This document shows positions 31,990 through 43,990 of a stretch of 64,000 nt of DNA, in pieces; the first letter of the stretch is position 1; each line of letters begins with the position of its first letter. Below the pieces are notes generated by a model. It did no database searches and was not told the origin of the DNA. It saw only the letters and a list, made by a program, of their open reading frames with translations. Both the position numbers and the translations under genes were made by a program. Location: NCBI GenBank assembly GCA_948567375.1, contig OX419756.1, positions 56,274,552-56,338,551 of the forward strand, given 5' to 3'. This DNA is from Lunularia cruciata (Eukaryota; Streptophyta; Marchantiopsida; Lunulariales; Lunulariaceae).

Positions 31990-33498
31990 AAGTCATCATA
32001 AAACCTTTCTACTACCTCTTTTAGAATCTAATCCATTACCTTGGGATTTGAAACCTTCACTTCCACATAATCAAATCTCATTATTGGTTGATGCAAGTGG
32101 TAAGAAAATGTTTTAACATTGAGGCATGGAAGACATGATGGATCTTCATGTGACTAGGAAGGGAAAGTTTACAAATGAGAAGAAAAATGATCTAAGTAAT
32201 ATCAAAGGGACCTACACAATTGGGAACAAGTTTACAAACTTAGATGTCAAGAATAAGAAGAAGGTTACAAAAGGAAAATATAACCTTATCACCAAGTTGA
32301 AAAGTGAAATCATGATGATGGTTATAAGCATATGTTTGTGCCAATTGTGAGGAGATAAGGAGATTAGACTTGGCAATAAGGAGATTGGACTTGGCTGGTG
32401 TGAGGATGTAGATAGTGTGGACAAGAAGGTGAAAGTATGAGTAACATGAAATGGCAATGGAGCAAGAAGAGAATCTAGAATGAGTGAATATTACCCATAA
32501 TTAAGGAGAAGAGAGAGAAGCTTATATACTTGACTACTTGGAATTATTGTAGGCAAACTTAGCAACTACAAGACAAATGTCATAATCAATATGATGAACA
32601 TTGACAAAGGCAAATAATATATCTTCCAAAGTGGGACTTGCTATTTTTATTTGCCCATTAGTTTGAGGATGATAAGCCATAGACAAGGCAAGTTTGGTGC
32701 AAAGGAGTTTGAAAAATGCATGCCAAAATTTACCAATAAATCAAGTATCACAATTAGTGATGAAAACACTTTGCATCCCATGGTGCTTGAAGACAATATT
32801 GAAATAAATTGGGCTAACATTGGAGTATCCACTATATCCATGATGGGTGTAAAGTGAATTTGTTTGCTAATCTTATCAACAAATATCATAATTGTTATAT
32901 GACCTTGATCTATCTTTGGCAAGGATGTGATATAGTCTAGACTTACATGTTTGGGGAAATAGAAATGGAAGAAGTTGGAGGAGTCCATATGATTAATTGT
33001 TGCTAGCCTTGTTGCATTGGTAGCTCTCACAAGATTAGACAACACCTTGAACCTATTGTGCCATGTTTGGCCACCAACATTATCTTTCTAAGGGACTCAA
33101 GGTCTTATCCACATCCATGTGACCAATGATTGGCAAGTCATGCACCTATTAAAGTTACACAAGTGTAGATCTCTCATAATTGAAATATAGATTTTTTTCT
33201 CACAAAATAAAGGCAAACTTCGAATGAAAAGGTATTGTACTCCTTATCATGTGCTACAAGACAAATTTACATAAGATGAAAAAGGGCCTTATTGTAAATC
33301 AATATTGAACTCTATTTGGACTTTTGAATCAATAAACATAGTGGTAATGGCCATTGCTATGAGAAATCAAGAGGATTCAAATCAGGTCATGAGGATAGGG
33401 CATTAAGAATGATATGGAACTTTCTTGGTTTGTACTCAAGCTTGATATTAAAAAAAATTGTAATTGTTTTGTCTATTACAATTGTGACTCTTCATATG

Positions 33499-34079
33499 TG
33501 TAATACCATTAGCTAGGTATATTATCTAGAGATGGAAATTGGCTTGGTAATATTTGGAGGGATTTTATATATGACTGTCTAAGTAGATCAGATAGAGGTA
33601 TCACTAAAAGAGTACTTCCACTACTAGGGCAGAGGCCAAAAACACCTTGAAAACTTTACAGCCAATTTTTGATGCCTAAACAGATGAAATATGCCTCAAA
33701 AATGACAAATTTTCTCTCCCTTGTGGAGGAAAGATGTTGCCTTCTCCCCATGTTCATCTGATGGTGAGCTTTCCAATGAAACCTCATCCCTGTTATTATG
33801 AGCTTCCTACAAGAAGATTCTCTTTGGTCAAACTTTTTTGACCAACCAAATAAGACAATGATCAAAATGTCACCAATCCCTACAATTAATATAAGAGTGG
33901 AGTTGCTGACATGTCACCAATCCATGTATCTGATCCAAGAGTGGAGCTCTCTTTGAGTGGATAGTCTTTGCTACATAATAAAAGCAAGGTGCTCTTTTTT
34001 GTATTAAAGTATTGAGGGATGAATCCTTGTGTTTCTCTTGTATTTCTTTTGGAAGTTCTCCTATCCTTGGAACATTACA
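33499..34079 (+). mobile_element. LTR (581 bp) of another retroelement, TGTAAT...ATTACA
   Basis: It begins TGTAATACCATTAGC and ends GGAACATTACA, giving perfect 6-bp terminal inverted repeats. It is followed after one base by a primer binding site. A diverged copy in the opposite orientation lies at 45634-46229. It sits inside the minus-strand chromovirus B. Confidence 0.85.
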
Positions 34080-34080
34080 A

Positions 34081-34098
34081 TGGTATCAGAGCAGGTGT
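34081..34098 (+). promoter_or_regulatory. Primer binding site complementary to initiator tRNA-Met
   Basis: TGGTATCAGAGCAGGTG immediately after an LTR is the standard plant retrotransposon PBS for initiator tRNA-Met. Only about 50 bp of leader follow before chromovirus B sequence resumes, so the rest of this element is missing here. Confidence 0.85.
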
Positions 34099-34640
34099 CT
34101 TAATCCATGAGAGTGGATCACCACTCTCCTATCCTCATGACATTACAAGGTGCTCCAAATGTAAGATTTGCAACAAATATTTGTGATCAATATGCATTAT
34201 CACTTGTTTCTCCAAGAGGTAATGTCTCCACCACATTTTGCATACACCATTGCAAGTTGTTCTTGATTTTGAGCAAAATAATTCATTTCTATTAAGTTTA
34301 ATCATCAAGATACAAAGGTAATGGCATGCAACCCCATTTGGGAATTCATGTTGCAATATAGCTCCAATTGCAAAATCAAAAGCATAAAAAATAACCACAC
34401 AAGGAAATTGAGAATCATATGGTTTGAGTATGGGTCATGAAGACATCATATTCTTAAGTTTCTTAAATGTTTATTGTTTCTTGGTGGTCTACTCAATGCT
34501 TGTTGTCTTCCCCAAGAGATTTGTTAATAGTGCAATCACATGAGCAAAATAGTGGATGAACCATTGGTAAAAACTTGCCAATCTATTAAATCTTCAAACT
34601 TCCATGTTATCTTTAAGAGTATGACAATAATAGTCTTGAT

Positions 34641-35583
34641 CTTTTACTATCTTGAATCCTTCTAGGTGGCTCTTCAGGGCCTTCCTATAGTATTTAGTGT
34701 GTGTCTAGATTCCCTAAGGATGGTCAAGGTGAAAACACAAGAACAAAGCAACCACAAGATGTCTCCCAATTCCTCAAACATTCTCTACTTGGAGCTAAAC
34801 CTAAAGAAAACCCATCAATTGACTTTCAAAATAGAGACAATTATTATGGATCTAAGCCATGGGATATTTATTTGAACCTTGTTTCATAGATAATTCCCAG
34901 TACTTGGACCCTTTGGTCAAGTGTGTTGCTTTGGTTGGTCTCTATTAAAAAATAGGTTTCCTATTTTTAAAACAAAAATTATTGCATTATTTATGTGCAT
35001 GTTCTTACATCTTGGATGAGTTAATTTGATAGGCAAGAAGTGTAAGCACCACAAGGTGTTTAGCTTCTCTAGTTGTTCATCAATCAAAGCACTTATGTGA
35101 TTTAGGTTCTAATGACATAATTGGTTTTCTTCTTATAGACTAGGATAATATTTCTTAGGGTTTTTCATTATTGCCCTAGCTTCCTCATCTGTAAAACCAA
35201 AGGGCAGGACCCTTTTTTATCAGCCATTTTGGCAAAGGAAATTATAAAGCTGGCCAAAGAATCCATAAAGCCAAAGGAGAGAATCCATAAAGCCAAAGGA
35301 TCACATAGTGCTTGTAAAGGCAAAGCTTGATTCTGTTCCAAATAATGGAGATACAATCATTGATGGACCATTTGATTTTATGAGCTGATTGGTCAGGCTG
35401 CTAAGACAAGATAGTTATGAAGCCTTATGGCCTAAGAAAGTAACTTCATTTTATTAAAAAGCACAATTGTGCTTCTTGCAATAAAACTTCCATTATTGTA
35501 ATTGCCTTAAGACTTCTCAAATATGATTCTTGTGTTTTACCTCCATCTTCCTATACATTAAATTGTCATCCAAGAAAAATACA
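34641..35583. other. AT-rich spacer with short repeats
   Basis: A plus-strand frame at 34701-34889 is open but unrecognised and lacks a proper start context. Near 35,258-35,300 a 20-bp unit (GAATCCATAAAGCCAAAGGA) is tandemly duplicated. This may be LTR sequence of an unidentified element. Confidence 0.45.
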
Positions 35584-37545
35584 GGTAACAATATAGAGTT
35601 TACAAACAAGTTAGTCAAGACTAAGAAAGTAGCAAATAGGCCAATTTAGCAAAGAATAATAAAAATATTCTAGAAACATCTAGGAAGCTTCTTGGTACCT
35701 TCCAAGTATCAAGTAATGTGTATGCCAAGTGACAACTTCTAGGACAAAGATTCTTAGCTAGCTTAGCTTGCACACTAAGTAGATGGCTTCTAGAAGGAAA
35801 CTTCTTAAGAATTATCTTGACTAGCTTAGTTTGCATGCCAAGTAGGTGGCTTTTAGAAAGAATCTTCTCAAAAATCTTCCCAAGAAGCTTCATGGTTAAC
35901 TTAGCTTGCATTCTAAGAAGGTGGATTTTAAGTAGCTTCTCAAGAGCCTTGTATGTTCCCTATAAATACCAAACCCCAAGCTCATTTGATAGCATAAGTG
36001 TGCCTTTTGGCAAAAGGAAGTTACATTCTTGGGTCATAAGGTCTCATCAGTGGAGATCAAGATGGAAGAGGAGAAAATTAGGATCATTATTGATTAGCTT
36101 ACTCCAAAGGATGTTACAAAAGTGTGGGAATTTAATGGATTGGCAAGTTTTTACCAAAAATTCATCCACTATTATGCTCATGTGGCCGCATCATTGACCA
36201 ATCTCTTTGAGAAGACCTCAAACTCTTAGTGGACCACCAAGCATGAAGAAAAATTCCAGAAGTTGAAGCATATGGTGTCTTCAAGAGCCATTCTTCAGCT
36301 ACCTTGTGTGATTGATTTTGGTACTTCTAACTTTACCATTGCTGTTGTGTTGTAGTAGGAATTTCTAGATCCCATTACCTTTATATCTCATCGAATAAAT
36401 ACCATAGAAAGGAATTACTTTGCTTGAGATCAAGACCAACTAGCAATTTTATATGCCACCAAGGTATGAAGGCATTATGTCTTGGGAAAACAAATGATTA
36501 TGCAAACCAATCACAAACCTTTGTTGTAAACATTACATTTGAAGTGCATGAAGAGTTGACATCATTGATGGGAGGAAAAACTATAGTTGTCTGATATCAA
36601 ACTTGAGTACAAACTTGGTAGGTTCCATGTCATCCTTGATATCTTACCATGACAACCTGATTTAAAGATTCTTCCTAAACCTCTCCTCACGGTGGCATTT
36701 ACAATGGTGTCAATTGAATGGGATGGGACTGCTAAACAAGACTCTTTCTTTCAAATGGTACAAGTTGACCTTGCATCACAGAACAAGGAATAAAACACCT
36801 TTTCCTCTAAGGAAGGTTTCTATTTTGTGAGAACTGGATCTATGTTCCAGCCAAGTGTGATCTACAACTTGTGCATCTTCAAGAAGCCCATGACTTACCA
36901 ATCACTGGTAAGATGAGTGTGGACAAGACCTTAGGTGCCTGACAAAATGAATAATGGTAGCCCAACATGGCACAAAAGGTTTGAGAGATTGCCCAATCTT
37001 GTGAGAGCTTCCAACACAACAAGGCTAGTAACCCAAGCCAAGTGGACTGCTTTAATCAGTTCCCATCCCATCCGGTGTTGTCGGGAAAATAGCCCACGTG
37101 TACCCTTGATGCTTTGGTGTGAAATTTTTTCTCTTCTTCCTATTTAATGAACTCAAATTTTATGTCAATATGTCTTGGGAGTTGTTTTATGCTACCTTCT
37201 TGCGGGAGATATTTACTATATTATTGTAAAGTCAAAAATAGTTTGTGTTGCCATAAGCTCGGGGAAGTTTCAAGAGTTGGGTAAACTCAGAAGTTCTTTT
37301 ATGTTTCAAGCGCTTGGAGGGTTTGGAAAATGATGCATGAGCTCGGGAGTTTCTTTGTGTTACACCAAATCGGGGCTTAAATTTATGTTACACAAGCTCA
37401 AGATTTTTTTTATGTTGTTGGGGCTTAGGAGTATTTTTCATTTAGTAGCAGAGCAAAAGAGTTTTAAGGGAACAAGAGATAGGAGGAGAGAGAGGATAGA
37501 TTTGAGAGCAAAGGGTTTTTGGACAAGAATAATTTCTTGAAGGAT

Positions 37546-37560
37546 GGGGGGGGGGGGGGG
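37546..37560 (+). repeat. G15 homopolymer
   Basis: Fifteen consecutive G, the longest such run in the window, inside the purine-rich insertion. Confidence 0.97.
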
Positions 37561-37849
37561 TTACAGAAAGCAAAGAAAAGAATCTATTGAAAAAGGGGTT
37601 TTGGCAGGACTAAGCAAGATAATTTGGGGGAGACAAAGAGACTGGACTGGGACAAAGAATTCTAGAGGAAATGGAAAGAAAGACAAGGAAAGGAAAGGAA
37701 GGAGATGAAGGAGGGACAGGGGTGATCAAAGGAGGGGGATAGGGAAGGAACAAGCAGGAATGAGAGAAGGAAGGGAATCGAAAGGAGGGAAGGGGCAAAA
37801 AAAAAGACAAGACCAAAAATCAAAAGAAGGACAGAGGAATGACTTTTGA

Positions 37850-38960
37850 ATGTAGAGGGTTTGCTGTTGAGAGTGTGGACCAGAGAGAACTCACAAAGGA
37901 GAAGGCTAGATAGGGAAGTATTTTTGAATGTAGAGGGTTGGCTGCAGTTAGTGTGGCAGTGGAGAATTCTCACAATTTTGAGAATTGAAGGAGAGACTGG
38001 ACAGAGAACACAATTTTGAATGAGAGGGTTGCTGTGGAGAGTGTTGTCTATGAAGAGTATGGTCAGGGAAGAATTTTTGTAGGATGTAGGGCTTGCTGAA
38101 GAGTAGACAAGGCAGAAATTCTCAAGAAGGTGAAGACAGGAAAGTGATGAGGGATTTTCTTGAATGGCTGAAGGATGTAGGGTTTGCTGAAGTGTTGACA
38201 AGGGAGCAATTTCAAATGTATGAGGGTTTGCTGTTGAGAGTGTGGACAGGAGAGAACTCACAAAGGAGAAGGCTGGACAAGGGTGAATTTTTGAAGGTAG
38301 AGGTTTGTTGTTGAGAGTGTGGACAGGAGAGAACTTACAAAGGAGAAGGCTGGATAGGGAAGAATTTTCAAAGGTATGAGGGTTTGTTGTGAGAGTGTGA
38401 TAGGGGAGCAATTTTGAATATAGAGGATTTGCTGTTGAGAGTGTGGATAGGAGAGAATCCTCACAAAGGAGAAGGCTAGACAGGGAAGAATTTTCAAATG
38501 TAGAGGGTTTGCTGTTGAGAGTGTGGCAGTGGAGAATTCTCACAAAGGAGAGACTGGACAGAGGAAACAATTTTGAATGTAGAGGGTTGCTGTGGAGAGT
38601 GTTGTCTGTGAAGAGTGTGGACATGAGAGAACTCACAAAGGAGAAGGCTGGACAGGGACATATTTTCAAATGTAGAGGGTTGGCTGCTATGAGTGTGGCA
38701 GTGGAGAATTCTTATAAAGGAGAGATTGGATAGAGGAAACAATTTCAAATGTAGAGGGTTGCTGTGGAGAGTGTTGTCTGTGAAGAGTGTGGATAGGGAA
38801 GAATTTTTGCAAGATGTAGGGCTTGTTGAAGAGTGGACAAGGTAGGAATTCTCAAGAAGGTGAAGACAGGAAAGTGTGAGGGATTTTCTCGAATGGCTGA
38901 AGGATGTAGGGTTTGCTGAAGTGTTGATAGTGAAGCATTTTTGAATGAGGGTTTGCTGGA
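37850..38960 (+). repeat. Purine-rich minisatellite, unit about 75-100 bp, a dozen copies
   Basis: Variants of GAGGGTTTGCTGTTGAGAGT recur near 37854, 37932, 38023, 38088, 38179, 38220, 38298, 38375, 38422, 38502, 38580, 38678 and 38753. They are joined by AAAGGAGAAGGCTGGACAGG-type spacers. The long minus-strand frames over this region (37662-38669, 38494-39213) are by-products of the repeat. Confidence 0.88.
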
Positions 38961-41430
38961 GAGAGTGTTGGCAGTGATAGGAGCTGGACAAGGAAGAGTT
39001 ATGCTTAAATATAAGAGAGAGAAATATGTCAGAGAAGGAGTTTCCTTGAATGTGAAGAGTGGTTGAATAGGCAGTGACGGGAGCTGGACATGGAAGAGTT
39101 TTGCTCAAATGTAAGAGAGAGATATGGCAGAGAAGGAGTTCTCTCAAATGTGAAGAGTGGCTAAACAAGGAAGAGAGGGAGAGAGAGGTAAGGCAAAAAG
39201 AAAAATTTCTCAAAGGATTAGTGTGGATGTGCAGGAGTTGGGAAGTTTGGACAGAGGAGAGAGAAATTGAGTGTGTAGGGTTTGTACAAAACCTAAAGTG
39301 GGAAGGACAATCAAAGGTGGAGACTTGAGCAAGGGGGCTGCAGGAAGAGGATGTTTAGAAGGACAAGAGAAGACTGTGCAAGTCTTGGAAGTCTTGGCAT
39401 GGAAGAAGAGATTTCTCAAAGGAGACTCTAAAGGTTTGGCAAGAAAACAGAGTGGCAGAAGGAATTAACGCATGACATGAAACTGCATAGAGAAATAAAC
39501 CTTTGAGAGGAGAGGAGGAGAATTTTGAAGTGGCTCAACTCATCTGAAGCAAGGGAAAAGATTTGAAGTTGGCTGACTTGACTGAATGGAGTGAGTCTGA
39601 TCTGCAGAACAGGGGCATAGGAGAACAAAGAGGTTCAGAGGGTGAGTTGCCTTGACTATTGTCGGATAGAGTATATGTGAAGTGCTCCGGCTGAGTTGAT
39701 GATTTGTTGGAAAGCTTAGTGCATGCGCTGTATAAACTAGAACTATTTGGCTTGTCCAAAACTTGTGAACTCCATAGTTTGATATTCTTATGAATGATGA
39801 GTCCCGAAAACCAATGTGAGTTTTGATCTGGGGCTAGCATAGAGAGAAAACTCCATTCTAGGATATCTCAGTTCGGTCTATGTGAATGACGCAGTTCAAT
39901 GATCTAGGTGCTTGGAACCAAATTAGGATAGACCACTCATTGTTATTCTCTTAAGAGACCACCTGATCCAGCTTTATGAACCGCCAGATCTAGAACCATA
40001 GGCTGAACTTAACAAGAAAACTATAATATAAAACAGACAAGAGTAGAAACACATAAACCCAAACCCTGCAGAACATGACCAGTTCTGTTAAGGTCAAGGA
40101 TAATCACAAAATTTTTAGGGAGAACCAACGTTAGGAGCAATTGAAGACAACATGCTCTAGCAAAGAGGAGTTTTCCAACAATCCAGGAATAGAGAGAGAG
40201 TGTCAGACTAAGGGAAACTTCAAGGCATTGAAAATAAGAACAAACTAAGCATGAGCAGCCATGTGCTCGGTGCACTCTTGAGACCAAACAATCCCTACGA
40301 CACTGGTTGATGGGAACATGTGAGCTTAGATCTCATCACATCTTTGCCAAAGATAAAACAAGATCATACAACAATTGTGTCATTTGTTGATAAGTTTAGT
40401 AAGAAATCCATTTAGCACCAACCTTTGATATAGTGGATGCTCCAAAATTAGCTCAAATCTACTTTGAAAATGTCCTCAAGCATCATAGGATACCTTGTCT
40501 ACTCATCTCCTACCATGATCCTTGATTCAATCATAAATTTTAATGAGCACTCTTCAAGCTACTTGGCACCAAGCTTGCTTTGTCCATGGCCTATCATCCT
40601 CAAATTGATATGCAAACCAAATATGAAAATTGTACCTTAATAGATATGCTTTATACTTTGTTAAGAATCACTATACAAGCTGGGATGAATGGCTTGTGAA
40701 TGTTAAGTTTTCTTATAATAACTCCAAGCAAGCAAGCACTAGATTCTCTGCCTTCTGCCTTAATTTTGGCCAAGACTCACTTGTTCCAATCCCCTTTTTT
40801 CTCCTCCTCCATCTCATGTTCCTCATACTTCCACCTTCTTTACCATAATATCCCAATCCCTACAACAAGCCAAATTGCATCTCCTTGTTCAAAATTATCA
40901 AAAACAATACGTGGATCAACATTGTTGTGATTTCACCTTTCAACTCAATGATAAGGTCATGATTTCTTCTAATTACCTACCCCTCCTACTTGGTATCCAA
41001 GTTCATAAACTTGCTCCTAATTGGATAGGTCTATTTGATGTCAATCAAATCATTTCTCTTTTTTCTTACCAACTTGACTTGCCTTGCCTTACCTTGCCTT
41101 GCCTTATCATATGAAAATCCAACTTGTCTTTCACGTTTCCAAGTTGAAATCCTTTGTTTCTAATCCATTATTCTTTTCCACTTGTGTCCAACCTCCTTCC
41201 TCCTGTCCTTATTAATGATCATGAGGAGTATGAAGTTGATCATATTTCTACATGTTGCCATATTCAACGTGATTGCCAACAACATATTAAGTATAAAATC
41301 TTTTTGAAAAAATATCTCCTTTGATATCACTTGGGAGCCTCTTTCTCATCTCCACAAAGCACAAACAACCATCCAAGAGTTTGAAGCTTCCATGCTAATA
41401 AGGACATCACTAACTAGCAGTGGGAGAATA

Positions 41431-41875
41431 TGTAACAATGTGAAATTTACAAATGAGTTAGTCAAGACTAACAAAGTAGAAAATATGGCAATTTAACCAA
41501 GAATTATAAGAATACTCTAGAAGCATCTACAAAGCTTCTTGAGAAGCTTCTTGGCTAGTTTAGCTTGCATGCCAAGTAGGTGGCTTCTAGAAGGAAGCTT
41601 CTTGGGAAGTTTCTCAACGAGCTCAACTTCTATACCAATTAGGCAGCTTCTAGAAAGAAGTTTCTCAAGAAGCTTCCTAGTTAACTTAGCTTGCACTCTA
41701 AGAAGACAGATTTCAAAAAGTTTCTTGAGAAGATTCTCAAGAGCTTTGTATGTTCCTTATGAATATCAAAGCCCATGTTCATGCTAGACATTTGGAGTTT
41801 CCATCATTCAAGAGTCCCAATATGATCTATCACTCTAATCTTCCATTCTCTTATTTCTCTCCTTGGTCTTCTACA
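41431..41875 (+). repeat. 3' LTR of chromovirus A (445 bp)
   Basis: It begins TGTAACAATG right after a polypurine tract and ends TTGGTCTTCTACA. Related copies are the partial LTR at 35584 and the solo LTR at 45298-46275. It contains many AAGCTTCT/AGAAGCTT palindromic units. Confidence 0.75.
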
Positions 41876-41999
41876 CTATCACATATCAATCCAATAGCTC
41901 TTCTAGCACTCAATATATTTGATCCATGAAAACTACTAGAGAATTAGGGACTCCATTATTTATAAAATTCTCCATTCAAAATATCCATACATTGTATAA

Positions 42000-42330
42000 A
42001 AGGCAATATTTTTCATGTCTTCTCCATTGATTAGAATATATTAGTAACTGCTTCAAAGATCCAATGAGAGAAATATTGCACTCCATCCAATTGATCTAAC
42101 AAGTCATCAATATGAGGCAAGAGATATGTATTATTCATGGCTTGTTTATTAGGACCATGATAATCAATATAAAAGGGAACCCTTCCATTGCTTTTTGGTA
42201 CTTGTGCTAACCCAAGAGGATGTACTATTTTGTATGAAATATTTCTTCAACAATTTGGTCACTGTTGTTCAAAGTTCCTCTAACTCCTTTGGTGAGAACT
42301 AATAGATTGGTCTTCTCATTGGAATACTAC
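42000..42330 (-). mobile_element. Chromovirus reverse transcriptase fragment
   Basis: Minus-strand reading gives IPMRRPIY then FSPKELEEL and LLKKYFIQNSTSSWVS, the start of the chromovirus RT, with frame breaks. It lies just right of the chromovirus A LTR but in the opposite orientation, so it belongs to another copy. Confidence 0.65.
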
Positions 42331-43329
42331 TTGGAAATAGCTTGATCAAATGGTAGCCCCTTTGGAATATCATCCAAAAACATATTGTCATGGTATTTAA
42401 TTTCCAACTACCAGAAGACCAAAATCCTTGTTGAATAAACATTGGGTTTGTGTTGGTTGCAATTGTTGATTTAATCCAATTATTTCTCAATCCTTCATTC
42501 CTTCCAAATATAATGTTTGAAATGTATCAAAATACCCTTGGTTCAGGAAATTTATAAAACTCAAGACATTTACTCAAAAAAAGTTCATAAAGTACAGATT
42601 TTTTCAACAACTATGTGAAATATAATATCTCTCCCCTCATTCCTTATTAATCTTGGATACTCTTCCTTGATTATCAAGAGTTATTAACAAGCCTTCCTCA
42701 TGTCAGTCTCACTCAAAAGGAACTAGCTAGAATCTTCTTAAAACATTCCTTTGTACCCTATCAATCAAATATAACTCCTAAAAATCCTCCTTTCTTCCTT
42801 TGATATATTGATCAAGAGCACTTTTTGTCAAAATACACTCTTAATTCCTTCTTCTATTAATTAAAAATTTCTTGTCAAGACTTACTTTCTTTAATCATCT
42901 CAACTAATCTACTTCAAACTCCATGCACTCAAATCCTTTTCCTTGAAATCCTATAATCCTTTTTGCAATCAATTCCCATTTGATCAATTAAGAAATCTTG
43001 AGCTCTCAAACCCTTCTCCTTCAATTGATCAATCAAGAACTCTTGAGTCCTAAATGCTAGCCAATTTTCCAAATTTTCTCTCTTTTGATCTCCTATGATA
43101 ATTATCTTTGGCCAATAATCCTTCATTCCTTCATTCCCTCAAAACCATCCATTAGAACTCCAAGCCCCCAATAAAGAACTGCCTAAAACCACCACAAGTG
43201 GACATGCAACCATTTAGCAATAGCCCAACGTGCAAAAAGTCAAATTGTTGTGTGATATGTCAAAGGTGCAAAGCCACATATGTGAACCCAAAATACAAGT
43301 GTCTTCACATGGTTTAAAATTTTTTTAGA
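42331..43329. other. AT-rich DNA, no supported gene
   Basis: Only short minus-strand frames. A small internal duplication around GATCAAT-AAGAA-TCTTGAG occurs near 42975-43050. It is probably retroelement debris. Confidence 0.4.
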
Positions 43330-43990
43330 GCACCAAATACCATGTATTTAGTCTCTATAGAAGGCCCTTGAGAAGATGTTTCCAACTAGATTAAGAACAC
43401 CCCATTTGGATTGGTAACCACAAAGATATTAACCTTGAAGTGTCTACTCCACTCCAATGGTCTATCCCAAATCTGATGGTTGTGGTGTCTCACTTTGATG
43501 CTCATATCCCACAATAATGGTCACCTCCAAGCCAATGGTTGTGGTATCATGGTGAAGTCAATATTTGATGGTCTTCTTTAGATAATTGCAACTTTTGCTA
43601 CATGTCTCCAAATGTTATGACTTTGGTTTCTATAGAAAGCCCTTGAGAAGACACTTCAGATGAAATAAATCACATTGCATTTGAATCAATAATCATCAAT
43701 ATATCAACCCCAAAGTTTCTACTCCATTCTGATGGTCACCTAACTCCAATAGTGTCCTCCAATCCAATGGGCATGGTATTGTGGTATCATTTCAAAGGTC
43801 CCTATCTAATGGTCTCCTTTAGATAGCTATAACTTCTAATATAAACTTCCAAATGCCATGAATGTAGTCTTTATAGAACGACTTTGACAAGATACTTCCA
43901 ACAAGGTAAAACACATCTCATTTGGACTATTACTCACAGAAATATTGGCCTTGAAGTGTATGTTCCACCCTTGAAGGTCTCTTCTTGACC
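43330..43990 (+). repeat. Tandem repeats of about 245-275 bp, three copies
   Basis: Landmarks such as CTATAGAAGGCCCTTGAGAAG recur near 43353, 43629 and 43871. Each is followed by ACTTCCAAC-like, TATTAACCTTGAAGTGT-like and CTCCACTCCAATGGTC-like segments in the same order. Confidence 0.7.

Larger units (their letters stand above)
31990..34640 (-). mobile_element. Decayed Ty3/gypsy chromovirus B
   Basis: Read on the minus strand, domains appear in the usual order. A post-RT block with LASFYQWFIHYFAHV lies near 34,590-34,500. RNase H lies near 34,420-34,140 (DFAIGAILQHEFPNG, then WRHYLLEKQV and DHKYLL). The integrase zinc region lies near 33,200-33,060 (HDLPIIGHMDVDKTL), the integrase core near 33,045-32,647 (VSLDYITSLPK, FVDKISK), and the integrase C-terminal FTFQLGDKV motif near 32,290. 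It contains many stops and shifts. A plus-strand LTR (33499-34079) is inserted between RNase H and the zinc region. It is a non-functional fossil. Confidence 0.75.
37077..40301 (+). mobile_element. 3.2-kb TG...CA insertion inside chromovirus A (giant solo LTR?)
   Basis: The block starts TGTTGTCGGG and ends CCCTACGACA, which are imperfect inverted termini beginning TG and ending CA. It splits the chromovirus integrase between its zinc region and its core. CCGG before and CTGG after may be a decayed target duplication. There is no coding domain. The interior is purine-rich, with a G15 run and a long minisatellite. Short LTR copies at its two ends are not evident, so a single very large solo LTR is the best guess. 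Confidence 0.55.
35584..41875 (+). mobile_element. Decayed Ty3/gypsy chromovirus A, internally deleted
   Basis: A partial 5' LTR (about 35584-35990) jumps straight into the end of RT (TFLGHKVSS), so gag, protease and most of RT are deleted. Then come RNase H (about 36,300-36,560: DFGTSNFTIAVVL, NHKPLL), the integrase zinc region (36,870-37,070), a 3.2-kb foreign insertion, the integrase core (about 40,310-40,790: WEHVSLDLITSLPK, HYTSWDEWLVNVKFSYNN), the integrase C-terminus (FTFQLNDKV) and a chromodomain at about 41,222-41,395 (EEYEVDHI...ITWEPLSHL). A polypurine stretch AGTGGGAGAATA precedes the 3' LTR at 41431-41875. Many in-frame stops make it non-functional. The chromodomain places it with chromoviruses. 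Confidence 0.8.

Noticed and set aside
37662-39213. Minus-strand open frames of 335 and 239 codons with repeated Ser/Leu/Pro-rich peptides
   Set aside because: They follow the purine-rich minisatellite. A biased repeat whose unit lacks stops in that frame gives long frames by chance, and no ATG context or domain supports them.
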